From a virus, in the IMG/VR virus record IMGVR_UViG_3300049846_000211, positions 1-30,363 of that record: a stretch of 30,363 nt of DNA; one strand, 5' to 3'. Below the pieces are notes generated by a model that saw nothing but the letters and a program-made list of their open reading frames with translations, was not told where the DNA came from and did no database searches. The translations under genes were made by a program, and so were the position numbers. The stretch's first letter is position 1, and the number at the start of each line of letters is the position of its first letter. Shown one piece after another: positions 23,561 through 30,363 of the stretch.

Positions 23561-25672
23561 TCAGGTGCCGAAGCAGAAGGCACCAGGCTGCTTGACGGCA
23601 AAGTCGACGTCCTGCAGGGCGATGATCCGCACGGTGCCAGCGGTGGAGCCGGCGTAGGGATCCACGGTCAGGTCGAGACCAGACCACATGCCAACCACGA
23701 ACTGGCTGAAGTCACCGAACAGGCAGTCGTTGGTGCCCAGCTGGTTCGACACGATCACCGGGTAGCCGTTGATCTGGTCGTTGTCGTACACGAACTGAGC
23801 GGTCGAGGTGGCCGACTTCTCGGTGCTCTTCAGAGCGCCGCGGGCTGCAGCGTTGATGATGTACCGCAGGGCGCCGGCATCAGCGTTGGCGGTTGCCACA
23901 TCGGTTTCCATGCCGATGTACTCGGCGAAGGTGCCGTAGGTGGTGATGGCCTGGCTACCGATGCCCGTGGTGTTGGTCAGGCCCAGGGGCTGGTTGGAGC
24001 TGCCGGTGCCGTAGATGGCAGCGCGATCAAGCTCGAGAGCGATCACACGAGCCAGATCACTGCGGATCATGCCCTCGACATCGATCGAGGACTGAAGCAG
24101 CAGGCGGCGGCTGTAGTCAACGAATGCACCCACAGTCTTGGGGGTCATGTTGACCTGATCGATTGCCTGCTGGCTCTCGGTGGGGCTGCCGCCCTCGCCG
24201 ACCCAGTAAGCAGTCGCGGCCGAGCTCTGGCGGGGGATGCTGATGTTGCCCTGCAGGCCAGACAGCATGGTCACGCCGGCCTGCATCATCGCCATGCGAT
24301 TGCGCAGGAGGTCGATGAAGCTGCCGCTCAGCAGTTCAGCGGAGACCAGGTTGCCGCCGGCAGTGGAGGTGCCCACCACCAGGTCACGACGCAGCACCTC
24401 GTTGGGGATCACGATCCCGTTGGAGGAGCGCTCGTACTTCTTCGCAGCAGCTTCGCCGACTTCGATCTCGAAGCCAGCCTGCTCGCGAGCCTTGCGGTCG
24501 CCAGGGTTAGCCAGATAGTTCAGAGCACGGATGAAGGAGAACTCACGAGTTTCCTTCTCGGTGAGACCAAGATCGTTGGCCTTCTCATCGGCGATGCGGT
24601 GTTCCACTTTGGAGCTGCGGGTGTCGAGTTTGTCGAGGACAGCGGCGCGAGCCTCGTCCACGGAACGGCCGCCGTCGATCAGCTCACGAGCCAGATCTTG
24701 GAGACCATGCTTTTCGCCAAGGGCGTTGATGGTGGCGATACGGCTGCGCTCGGCCTCAGCGGCCTTGGACCGGATCACCTCCACGTCAGGGGTGGTGTTT
24801 TCCATTTGGAGAACCTTCGGTTCTGGGGTTGGTGATGCGGCGGGGGCCGCGGAGTCAGTCGCAAGCGACCGGCCTACACCCACAGTGGGGTCTGCCGGGA
24901 TGCTAACAACCGAAACTTCGTAGGGACTCCACTCAGTGGCTACGAAGTTTTCGCCACGCTCCTCCATCTTGTTGATCGCGTAGCCGAAGCTGACACCCCG
25001 AAGGACGCCATCCTTGACATCAGCCATCACCTCTTTGGCGAAGCTATTGCGAGAGAAGCGGACCTTCACATAGCCGCGCTTCTTTTTGCCGTCGATCCAT
25101 GCCCGCTCAACTACACCCACAACCTTGTCAGGGTTGTGGTTGAAGAGCAGCGGAGCGCCGTCATTAAGACGTGCCAGATCAGCGGACTGCCCCTCATGGC
25201 TCAGCACCTCGTTGCCGAAGTACCGCGCCACAGGGTACTCAGAGCTGAAGGGGAACTCAAAGCTCCGATCCTCCAGCTCCGAGAACGTGGTGACCTCAGT
25301 TCTGGTGTAGTTGCCTTCCAGCTTGCGCTCCTCAACGATTTCCTCGGGCTGGTTGCGATCGGCCGGTGCATCCTCGACGGGCGGAGTCGGATCAGAGACC
25401 AGCGCCTCTGGCACGATCCAGAACTTGCAAGCGCCCTCAGGAGCAATGTCGCCCTCAACGATCTCGCAGCCCCTCGGACCAGCGAAGAAGTTGCAGTTTG
25501 CGCAAGCGATGCCCTCACTGGCGAACGGGCTCACTTCCATGTAATGAGCTCCAGCGGCGCCAATGCCCTTATCGAACGAGCCGATCTCGTCCGCGATCTC
25601 CTCAAGACTCTCGTAAAGCGCAATCTGATGCGCCTTCAAGTCGGGAGTGATCTCGCGCTCCTGTGTGTCCAT
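23561..25672 (-). CDS. Prohead protease-scaffold-major capsid fusion with N-terminal four-Cys domain
   Basis: The single 703-residue frame carries four regions. Residues 57-82 form a four-cysteine motif (C57-x2-C60-x8-C69-x12-C82), resembling the cluster-binding pattern of high-potential iron-sulfur proteins. Residues of about 120-275 are an HK97-type (S78) prohead protease, with H179 in LLFNHNPDKVVG and S228 in GVSFGY as the likely catalytic pair. About 290-400 is a helical, charged delta/scaffold-like segment. From about 418 (SSNGIVIPNEVLRRDLVVG) to the end is an HK97-fold capsid protein, with the typical GSFIDLLRNR, WVGEGGSPTESQQ and YGTGSSNQPLGL segments. Fusions of protease and capsid are known, in which the protease releases the mature capsid by self-cleavage. 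No separate capsid gene exists in the window. The iron-sulfur assignment is inferred from cysteine spacing only. Confidence 0.93.
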   Translation of the reverse strand: MDTQEREITPDLKAHQIALYESLEEIADEIGSFDKGIGAAGAHYMEVSPFASEGIACANCNFFAGPRGCEIVEGDIAPEGACKFWIVPEALVSDPTPPVEDAPADRNQPEEIVEERKLEGNYTRTEVTTFSELEDRSFEFPFSSEYPVARYFGNEVLSHEGQSADLARLNDGAPLLFNHNPDKVVGVVERAWIDGKKKRGYVKVRFSRNSFAKEVMADVKDGVLRGVSFGYAINKMEERGENFVATEWSPYEVSVVSIPADPTVGVGRSLATDSAAPAASPTPEPKVLQMENTTPDVEVIRSKAAEAERSRIATINALGEKHGLQDLARELIDGGRSVDEARAAVLDKLDTRSSKVEHRIADEKANDLGLTEKETREFSFIRALNYLANPGDRKAREQAGFEIEVGEAAAKKYERSSNGIVIPNEVLRRDLVVGTSTAGGNLVSAELLSGSFIDLLRNRMAMMQAGVTMLSGLQGNISIPRQSSAATAYWVGEGGSPTESQQAIDQVNMTPKTVGAFVDYSRRLLLQSSIDVEGMIRSDLARVIALELDRAAIYGTGSSNQPLGLTNTTGIGSQAITTYGTFAEYIGMETDVATANADAGALRYIINAAARGALKSTEKSATSTAQFVYDNDQINGYPVIVSNQLGTNDCLFGDFSQFVVGMWSGLDLTVDPYAGSTAGTVRIIALQDVDFAVKQPGAFCFGT

Positions 25673-27291
25673 CAGTTAAGCGTTCCCTTTGGGCGCTCGG
25701 ATTGAACTTCGTCAACTTTAGTCTGTTTCTTGGCACGCGAATTCCTGGTGCGACGGGGGGCCTCGGGAGGTGGGGCGAGCTCCCCGTCGCTTGCCGGCTG
25801 CTGCTGCACGTCAGCCGGCTGCCCTGCGGCGATGTCCGCATCAAGCGTCACGCCAAGCTCGCTAGCCATCTTCTTCTCCCGCGCCAGCTGCTGCAGGTTC
25901 TCGTCCAGATCGCCACCCAGCTCGGCCACGATCTGGGCCTTGGTCTTGTACCCAGCCGCCTCCATCTCGCGGTAGGCCTTGACCTCCTTCAGCGGATCCA
26001 CCCAGCTCCAGCCGCGTGCCATCCAGCGCGGGCTGTCATACCGCTCAGGACGCAGCTCGTAGTCGGGCAGTGCCAGCTCACCGCTCAGCACCGCCACATC
26101 CAGCCACTCGCGGAACACTCGCATGTGGAAATTCTCGATCAGGTAGGCCTGGATCACCTTCCAGTGATCGCGATCCTCAAGCAGTGATAGCCGGCTGCTT
26201 GAGTAGTTGGTTTCCGAGAAATCTCGCGACAGCGTCTCATAGCTGCAGCCGAAGCCAGACGCAAACCGCCGCGTCTTCGCTCGCACGAAGTCCTCATACT
26301 GTCCGTCTGGCGACTTCAGATCTGGGACAACCACGTTCTGCCCGGCGTCCAGATACTTGAACACCCCAGGTTCGAACTCGGTGATGCGCTGGCCGTTTTC
26401 AACGTCATCCGGCTCGAGCTCGCCCTCGGGGCTGGTGATGAAGCCCATCAGCGACGCTGTCGACCGGGCCCGCACAACCGCAGCCTCTTCGTAGCCGGCC
26501 AACTGGTGGGCATCACCGATCACCGGCGCGAACCAGGGCACTCCTCGGTGCTGATTGGGGCGCTCAGGGATGAAAAGGTGAACAACGTCCCGCGCAGGCA
26601 GGAACACATGCTTCACGCTGGTGCGATCTGGTGTCCCCTGGAACCAGTAGTCACCCGGGTGGCGTGTCAGAAACGCGTACTGCACCGGCCGGCCGTAGGC
26701 ATCGATCTCGACGCCCATGCGCCACTCGTTGCCCTTGGCACTCACCGCACCCTGATACTCATCGTCGAGCAGATCGCTTTCGATGATCTCCAGCGCCATC
26801 GGCACCTTGCTGCCGCCAAATGCCCGCCGGTGGATCCTGAAGATCACCTCACCAGATTCGGGCAGGGCACCGGCAGCCAGCCACTCGAACATGTGGAAGC
26901 TGCTCTTGCCCGCGACGTCGCAGAACTCCTTCCGGCACCACCGGTCCCACATGCCCTCGATCGCGCCGTTGATGCGATCGTCGCGCTTGTTCCCGCGCAG
27001 GCTCATCACCTGCGACTGCAGCTTGATGCCACTTCCGACCACGTTGATCTGCGTGGTGCGCTTCGCCTGCCGTGCATACGGGTTGTCCCGCACCATCTGG
27101 CGGGCGCGGTCACGCAGCTTGCGCAGACTGGTCTTGATCTCGGCGTCAGCGCTGGTGCCGTTCGCGATCCAGTCGCTGGTCAGTCTGTTGATCACCGCAC
27201 CCGCATAGGTGCGACGCCGGCGACGAGGAGCCTGAGGCTCAGGCTTGGCGCCAAATCCGAGCGCCGTCAGTACACGAGTGCGGAGTCCCAT
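25672..27291 (-). CDS. Portal protein, lambda gpB-type
   Basis: This 539-residue protein forms the dodecameric ring through which DNA enters and leaves the head. The N-terminus has a basic run (RRRRRTYAGA), then the family pattern in which an Arg-rich helix precedes NPYARQAKRTTQINVVGSG. The central region has typical lambda-portal motifs (WCRKEFCDVAGKSSFHMFEW, IESDLLDDEYQG, NQHRGVPWFAPVI, CSYETLSRDFSETNYSSSR). The C-terminus is a low-complexity Gln/Pro tail followed by a basic region (about residues 485-539), as is common for portals. Length agrees with lambda gpB (533). ATG start overlaps the preceding stop, and the TGA overlaps the next gene's ATG. Position next to the protease/capsid gene is as expected. 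Confidence 0.95.
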   Translation of the reverse strand: MGLRTRVLTALGFGAKPEPQAPRRRRRTYAGAVINRLTSDWIANGTSADAEIKTSLRKLRDRARQMVRDNPYARQAKRTTQINVVGSGIKLQSQVMSLRGNKRDDRINGAIEGMWDRWCRKEFCDVAGKSSFHMFEWLAAGALPESGEVIFRIHRRAFGGSKVPMALEIIESDLLDDEYQGAVSAKGNEWRMGVEIDAYGRPVQYAFLTRHPGDYWFQGTPDRTSVKHVFLPARDVVHLFIPERPNQHRGVPWFAPVIGDAHQLAGYEEAAVVRARSTASLMGFITSPEGELEPDDVENGQRITEFEPGVFKYLDAGQNVVVPDLKSPDGQYEDFVRAKTRRFASGFGCSYETLSRDFSETNYSSSRLSLLEDRDHWKVIQAYLIENFHMRVFREWLDVAVLSGELALPDYELRPERYDSPRWMARGWSWVDPLKEVKAYREMEAAGYKTKAQIVAELGGDLDENLQQLAREKKMASELGVTLDADIAAGQPADVQQQPASDGELAPPPEAPRRTRNSRAKKQTKVDEVQSERPKGTLN

Positions 27292-27893
27292 CAGCGGCCG
27301 AACCTCACAAACAGGTTATGGGGGTTGCCGAGACCGTTCGCGATCAACGCGGCCTTCTGCTCGCGGGCCACTTCGGCCTTGAGCTTTGTCTCGAGCGCCA
27401 GCAGATCTGCCAGGTCGTAACGCTTCAGGCTTCTGGTGCCGATGCGGTACTCCTGCACCGCACCGCCAGCCATCAGCGAGCGGATGGCACTCTGAACAGC
27501 CTCGAGATCTTTCTGCGTCTGGCTGCGGCCGTCGAATGCACCAGGCGAACCGGCATAGCTGAGCGATGGCTCAACCGTCAGCTGGCCCGTGCCCAGCGTT
27601 GTCTTGGCGCCACCAACGTTGGCCGTCGCCACCGCCTGGAAGTACCAGGTGCCAGCATCAAAGCCAGCCGACGTGCCGGCCGTGATCGTGAACCGCCACC
27701 CCGTACCCTCAGCCGTGCCCACCACCGTCGCGCCTTCCGCTGCCGTGTTGGTGCGCAGGTAATAGGTGAGACCGTGGTTAGAGCTGTCGATCGAAGCGCC
27801 AAACGTGTCGATCGTGGGCGAGTCCACCCAGACGATGGTGTCGCCAGCGCGAATTGCAGATGGGATCTTCACGGCCTCACCACTGGCGGACAA
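27291..27893 (-). CDS. Head-tail connector: Ig-like domain plus gpW-like domain
   Basis: The product is 200 residues from the TTG at 27893, or 193 from a GTG at 27872 that lies four bases after the terL stop. Both starts have a GGAG- or GTGAGG-like sequence close by, so the start is uncertain. Residues of about 15-110 look like an Ig-like beta-sandwich (IVWVDSP, LTYYLRTNT, GWRFTITAG, GTWYFQAVA). The last 80 residues match the lambda gpW pattern: a helix with DLEAVQSAIRSLMAGGAV, a beta-hairpin, and a second helix around DLADLLALETKLKAEV. gpW is normally about 68 residues and joins head to tail by plugging the portal. Its place between terL and portal is the lambda W position. The stop overlaps the portal ATG in TGATG. 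Confidence 0.72.
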   Translation of the reverse strand: MSASGEAVKIPSAIRAGDTIVWVDSPTIDTFGASIDSSNHGLTYYLRTNTAAEGATVVGTAEGTGWRFTITAGTSAGFDAGTWYFQAVATANVGGAKTTLGTGQLTVEPSLSYAGSPGAFDGRSQTQKDLEAVQSAIRSLMAGGAVQEYRIGTRSLKRYDLADLLALETKLKAEVAREQKAALIANGLGNPHNLFVRFGR

Positions 27894-29730
27894 AGCTCCG
27901 TTTTGCGGGCTTGTTTGATCTTAGCGGCGCCTTCCGCTCCCTTTCCACGGGCTTTTCGACCCGTTTCTCAAGTTGATCCCAGATAGTTCGCCTGTCGTAC
28001 CGCTGGTACATCCGATTCAACGCTGCATACGCGTAGACCAATTCGTCCAGCGCCTCGTTTCGCTGGCTTGATTTCTTCACCCACACCCTTTCGGGATAGC
28101 CACGCACAAACCGCGTGATCTGTTTTTCTGCTGTCAGTTCCTCGAAGTACTCCTTGCCTGCATCTGCATAGAAATGCAGGAACCCTGGGCCTGGCTCGTT
28201 GTGCTTGAGTCGGCCGAACAACAGGCTCTTCACAGTGTCGCTGCCCACCGGGTACACCTCGGCGCCTTTCTTCAGCGCCTTGCCCTTGATGTTCAGATCC
28301 ACCTTCGTCGGCTTGCCAATCGGTGGCTTGCCCTTCTGGCTCTGACCCTTGATCGCGATCACGCCCATGTTCTGGCGCTCGCGGGCGTACTGGTATACCT
28401 CCATCGTGAAGTGACCGCCGGAGTCGATGCACACCACATCCGGCCGGATCTCGCCGCCCAGCGCATGCTTGAACGGCCGCAACAAGATCTCGTCCAGCTG
28501 CTTCCACGGCTCCGGCCGGCTCGGATCACCATGGATCACCTGGCGGTCAATCAGCCAACCTTCCTCCTCGCGGCCCCACGCCCACACGCTCAAGCTCAAC
28601 CTGTTGTCCTGCACGTCGCAGCCGATCGTCAGCGCTGATGCCTCGGCCGGGATCATCCGCTTCTCGTAGAACTCCGCACGCTCGAGCAGGCTGTCGGCGC
28701 CCACCTTCGCCGCGTAATCGTCCTCCCAGCTCTCGCCCAGCACCGTGTTGACGAATGTCTTCAGTGCTTCTGGGTCGCTCTTCGCCTCGAGGAATTCGTC
28801 CCGCAGGTTGTCCCAGCTTGCGTTTGGGCTGTAGCTGTACGCCGCCCAGATGTGGAACGACGCATGCTTCCCGCTGCCTGGTGCCGTCGCCCGCCACTGC
28901 CCGCGCTCCACCATCCAGCGCTTCTTCGAGTGCGGGATCAGCACACCGCACTGCTCACACACGTAATGCACTGGTGAGAGCTGGTCATCCCAGCGCATGT
29001 GCGCCCATTTCAGGTATTGCATGTGCCCGCAGTCGGGGCAGGGCACGAAATACCGTCGCTGGTCGCCCTGCTCAAACAACCGCTCGATTCGGCTCGCGTC
29101 CTTCAGTGTCGGCGTCGACCCAGCGATGATCTTGCGGTTCCAGTAGTACTCCGTCCGCCTGATACCCAGCTTGATCTGATCACCCTCGGGGCCGGCACTC
29201 GGTGGGTAGCCGTCCGTCTCGTCGAACATCACGATCCGCCGGCTCACACGACGGAAACCACGCGGACTGTTTGCGCCAACCAGGCCCAGCGTCCCGCCCG
29301 GATATTGCTTCTGCAGGATCGTGTTCGCCCCGTCCTTCGCCTTGCTGTCGCTCACCAGGCCGCGCAGCACCGGCACGTCCCGGAGCATCGGTGCAATTTC
29401 TTCCTTGGAATATCCTTGTGCATCTTCGATGGTTGGCTGTACCAACATCATTGGACAAGGATCTTGATGAATATGAAACGCAATACATGCGTTTAAGCAC
29501 TTCGTATATCCAACACGTGCAGATTTCATCACACTTATTTGTTCGATACTTGGATCAGTTATCGCATCCATTATTCCTTTCTGATACGGCAGCGTGTGCC
29601 ACCGGCCGGCCTCAGCGCTGCTCTCCGCCGACAGGAAGAAATGCCGATCGGCCCACTCGCTGAGCGTCAGCTTCTCCGGTGGCTTCCACGCCCGGAGTGC
29701 TTCCCGTGCTAGGTCCGCAACCTCAGCCAT
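27877..29730 (-). CDS. terL: Terminase large subunit, lambda gpA family
   Basis: This 617-residue ATPase/nuclease translocates DNA into the prohead and cuts concatemers. The N-terminus has the gpA-type Walker A, SARVGYTK at about residues 70-77. A Walker B stretch, IVMFDETDGYP, has its acidic pair at D170/E171. A zinc-ribbon-like pattern follows (C231-x2-C234 and C258-x2-C261). The C-terminal nuclease region contains TIGCDVQDNRL and VVCIDSGGHF, each with a candidate metal-binding Asp. Length is close to lambda gpA (about 640). Start ATG at 29730 overlaps the end of terS. The region encoding Walker A is unusually AT-rich compared with both flanks, although the reading frame is intact and no intein or intron is visible. 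Confidence 0.96.
   Translation of the reverse strand: MAEVADLAREALRAWKPPEKLTLSEWADRHFFLSAESSAEAGRWHTLPYQKGIMDAITDPSIEQISVMKSARVGYTKCLNACIAFHIHQDPCPMMLVQPTIEDAQGYSKEEIAPMLRDVPVLRGLVSDSKAKDGANTILQKQYPGGTLGLVGANSPRGFRRVSRRIVMFDETDGYPPSAGPEGDQIKLGIRRTEYYWNRKIIAGSTPTLKDASRIERLFEQGDQRRYFVPCPDCGHMQYLKWAHMRWDDQLSPVHYVCEQCGVLIPHSKKRWMVERGQWRATAPGSGKHASFHIWAAYSYSPNASWDNLRDEFLEAKSDPEALKTFVNTVLGESWEDDYAAKVGADSLLERAEFYEKRMIPAEASALTIGCDVQDNRLSLSVWAWGREEEGWLIDRQVIHGDPSRPEPWKQLDEILLRPFKHALGGEIRPDVVCIDSGGHFTMEVYQYARERQNMGVIAIKGQSQKGKPPIGKPTKVDLNIKGKALKKGAEVYPVGSDTVKSLLFGRLKHNEPGPGFLHFYADAGKEYFEELTAEKQITRFVRGYPERVWVKKSSQRNEALDELVYAYAALNRMYQRYDRRTIWDQLEKRVEKPVERERKAPLRSNKPAKRSFVRQW
29401..29580. other. Low-GC island within terL
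   Basis: By direct count 70 of these 180 bases are G or C (39%). The 60-base blocks at 29281-29340 and 29641-29700 have 40 and 41 (67-68%). The island encodes residues of about 51-110, including Walker A, without breaking the frame. Recombination with a lower-GC relative, or co-conversion beside a lost homing element, could explain it. Confidence 0.75.
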
Positions 29731-30298
29731 CGGCCAGCTCCTCCAGCGCCTCGCGGATGATGTCCTCGAGGATCGCGATCTGATCCTGGGTGAGGTCCGG
29801 GATCCGCTGCTTCGCCTTCGACGGCACGCCGAGCACCTTGGTGCGGCTGATGGTCAGCACCTCGACCCACTTCGCTTGTACGTCTGCTGTCCGTACAAGC
29901 AGCCCCTCCTTTTCCTTGCGCTCCAGCTCGAGCAGCTCAGCCTTCAGGTACTCGGTGCGGGCGCGGCTCTCGTTGTAGTCGGGGACAATGTCGCCAGGCT
30001 CTGGTGCCGCGAGCGATCGGTCGCGCTTCGGCTCGTCGACCGGGAGCTCCTGCTCCTCCGGTTGGCGCTTTGGCCTAGGCGGCGGGAATGCCTTCTCGCC
30101 AGCTGGTGGCTTCGGCCCCACGCCGATCTTCGCCATCGTGTTGGCGAACCAGTCCTCGCGCAGGGTCTCAGATTTGATCAGCTCGCGGCCGTCCGCCGTG
30201 CGAATGACCGGCAGGCGACCTTGCTTGATCGCCTTATAGACGGCCGTTCGGGACACACCCAGGGCGTCGGCTGCTTCTGACTTCGTGATGAGCGGCAA
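29723..30298 (-). CDS. terS: Terminase small subunit, Nu1-like
   Basis: The 191-residue product begins directly with a helix-turn-helix (about residues 5-27, ITKSEAADALGVSRTAVYKA) followed by a wing-like stretch, as in Nu1-type or excisionase-like DNA-binding domains. The middle is rich in Pro and charged residues and the C-terminus is acidic. In this family the protein binds the packaging site and recruits the large subunit. The start is TTG: an in-frame TAA lies 11 codons upstream and no ATG or GTG falls between it and the helix-turn-helix. I see no strong ribosome-binding sequence. The stop overlaps the start of terL by 8 bases, which fits translational coupling. The Nu1 assignment rests on the domain, the length and the position before terL. 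Confidence 0.85.
   Translation of the reverse strand: MPLITKSEAADALGVSRTAVYKAIKQGRLPVIRTADGRELIKSETLREDWFANTMAKIGVGPKPPAGEKAFPPPRPKRQPEEQELPVDEPKRDRSLAAPEPGDIVPDYNESRARTEYLKAELLELERKEKEGLLVRTADVQAKWVEVLTISRTKVLGVPSKAKQRIPDLTQDQIAILEDIIREALEELADG
29874..29900. repeat. Perfect 9-bp inverted repeat inside terS
   Basis: GCTTGTACG at 29874-29882 and CGTACAAGC at 29892-29900 are perfect reverse complements separated by 9 bases. The repeat lies in the middle of the small terminase coding sequence, where it encodes residues around LLVRTADVQAK. In P22-like phages the pac site lies within the small terminase gene, so this is a candidate packaging-initiation or protein-binding site. A chance or RNA-level hairpin is the alternative. 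Confidence 0.5.
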
Positions 30299-30310
30299 GG
30301 GTTGCCGGCT

Positions 30311-30350
30311 GTGTGAACCAAGGTTACAGGTTTACAGTCTTGGTTGACAC
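30311..30350. promoter_or_regulatory. Imperfect 12-bp inverted repeat upstream of terS
   Basis: Arms at 30311-30322 and 30339-30350 are complementary at 11 of 12 positions, with GTGTGAACCAAG on the left and CTTGGTTGACAC on the right. The 16-base spacer holds the direct repeat TTACAG twice. The element ends 13 bases before the TTG start of the small terminase gene, whose product has a helix-turn-helix. In lambda-type phages the terminase-binding part of cos lies beside the small terminase gene, so a packaging-recognition or operator role is plausible. The right arm also contains TTGACA on the plus strand, but any matching -10 would lie outside the window. Confidence 0.45.
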
Positions 30351-30363
30351 CAGGACTCAGAAC

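Noticed and set aside
23556-23687. Longer start for the 67-residue head-region protein
   Set aside because: The extension lies wholly within the capsid gene and translates to an Arg/Trp/His-rich, non-protein-like peptide; the ATG at 23555 directly follows the capsid stop.
29401-29580. Intein or intron in terL at the low-GC island
   Set aside because: The frame continues through Walker A with normal length and no splicing-block residues; only a scar or recombination tract remains possible.
30344-30349. TTGACA as a plus-strand promoter -35 element
   Set aside because: A -10 box would fall beyond the window, and the hexamer is part of the inverted repeat, so it cannot be supported.

Overview
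The window is a contiguous structural-gene block of a tailed double-stranded DNA phage or prophage. All supported genes lie on the minus strand and read from right to left. Gene order follows the lambda-type siphovirus plan: small terminase, large terminase, gpW-like connector, portal, protease/capsid, connector and tail terminator, tail tube, frameshifted tail chaperones, tape measure, gpM/L/K-like tip proteins, gpJ-like tip, fibres, then lysis genes. Stops and starts overlap (TGATG, ATGA, TAATG) through most of the block, which suggests one or a few long transcripts. Several small proteins near the left end and the fibre architectures resemble families I recall from marine and freshwater Synechococcus/Cyanobium and their phages. 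A cyanobacterial siphophage or prophage is therefore my best guess for origin. This rests on memory, not a search. No integrase, repressor, tRNA or host gene is visible, so lytic phage and prophage cannot be told apart.

Right part (30363-22464), DNA packaging and head: terS with a TTG start, a lambda-gpA-type terL, a connector with an Ig-like domain in front of a gpW-like domain, a gpB-type portal, a single 703-residue polypeptide carrying a four-cysteine domain, an S78-type protease and an HK97-fold capsid, two small head-associated proteins, and a gpFII-like connector with a fibre-type tail piece. Two inverted repeats flank or lie inside terS and are candidate packaging or control sites.

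Middle part (22464-12615): a first fibre cluster (103, 484 and 432 residues plus a small paralog) sits inside the head-tail joining region. It is followed by a gpU-like terminator, a small acidic protein, the tail tube protein, a G/GT-type chaperone pair joined by a clear programmed -1 frameshift signal, and a 1284-residue tape measure protein that carries what looks like a circularly permuted M23 peptidase domain.

Left part (12615-1): tail tip proteins, a 991-residue gpJ-like protein, two extra tail-tube-like proteins distal to J, two large fibres with internal repeats (883 and 1043 residues), a second copy of the small fibre-following protein, and five small lysis-region genes ending in a C39-like peptidase that runs off the left edge. 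GC content is mosaic: about 67% in much of the packaging genes, but about 40% in parts of gpJ, the fibre tip and a short island inside terL.
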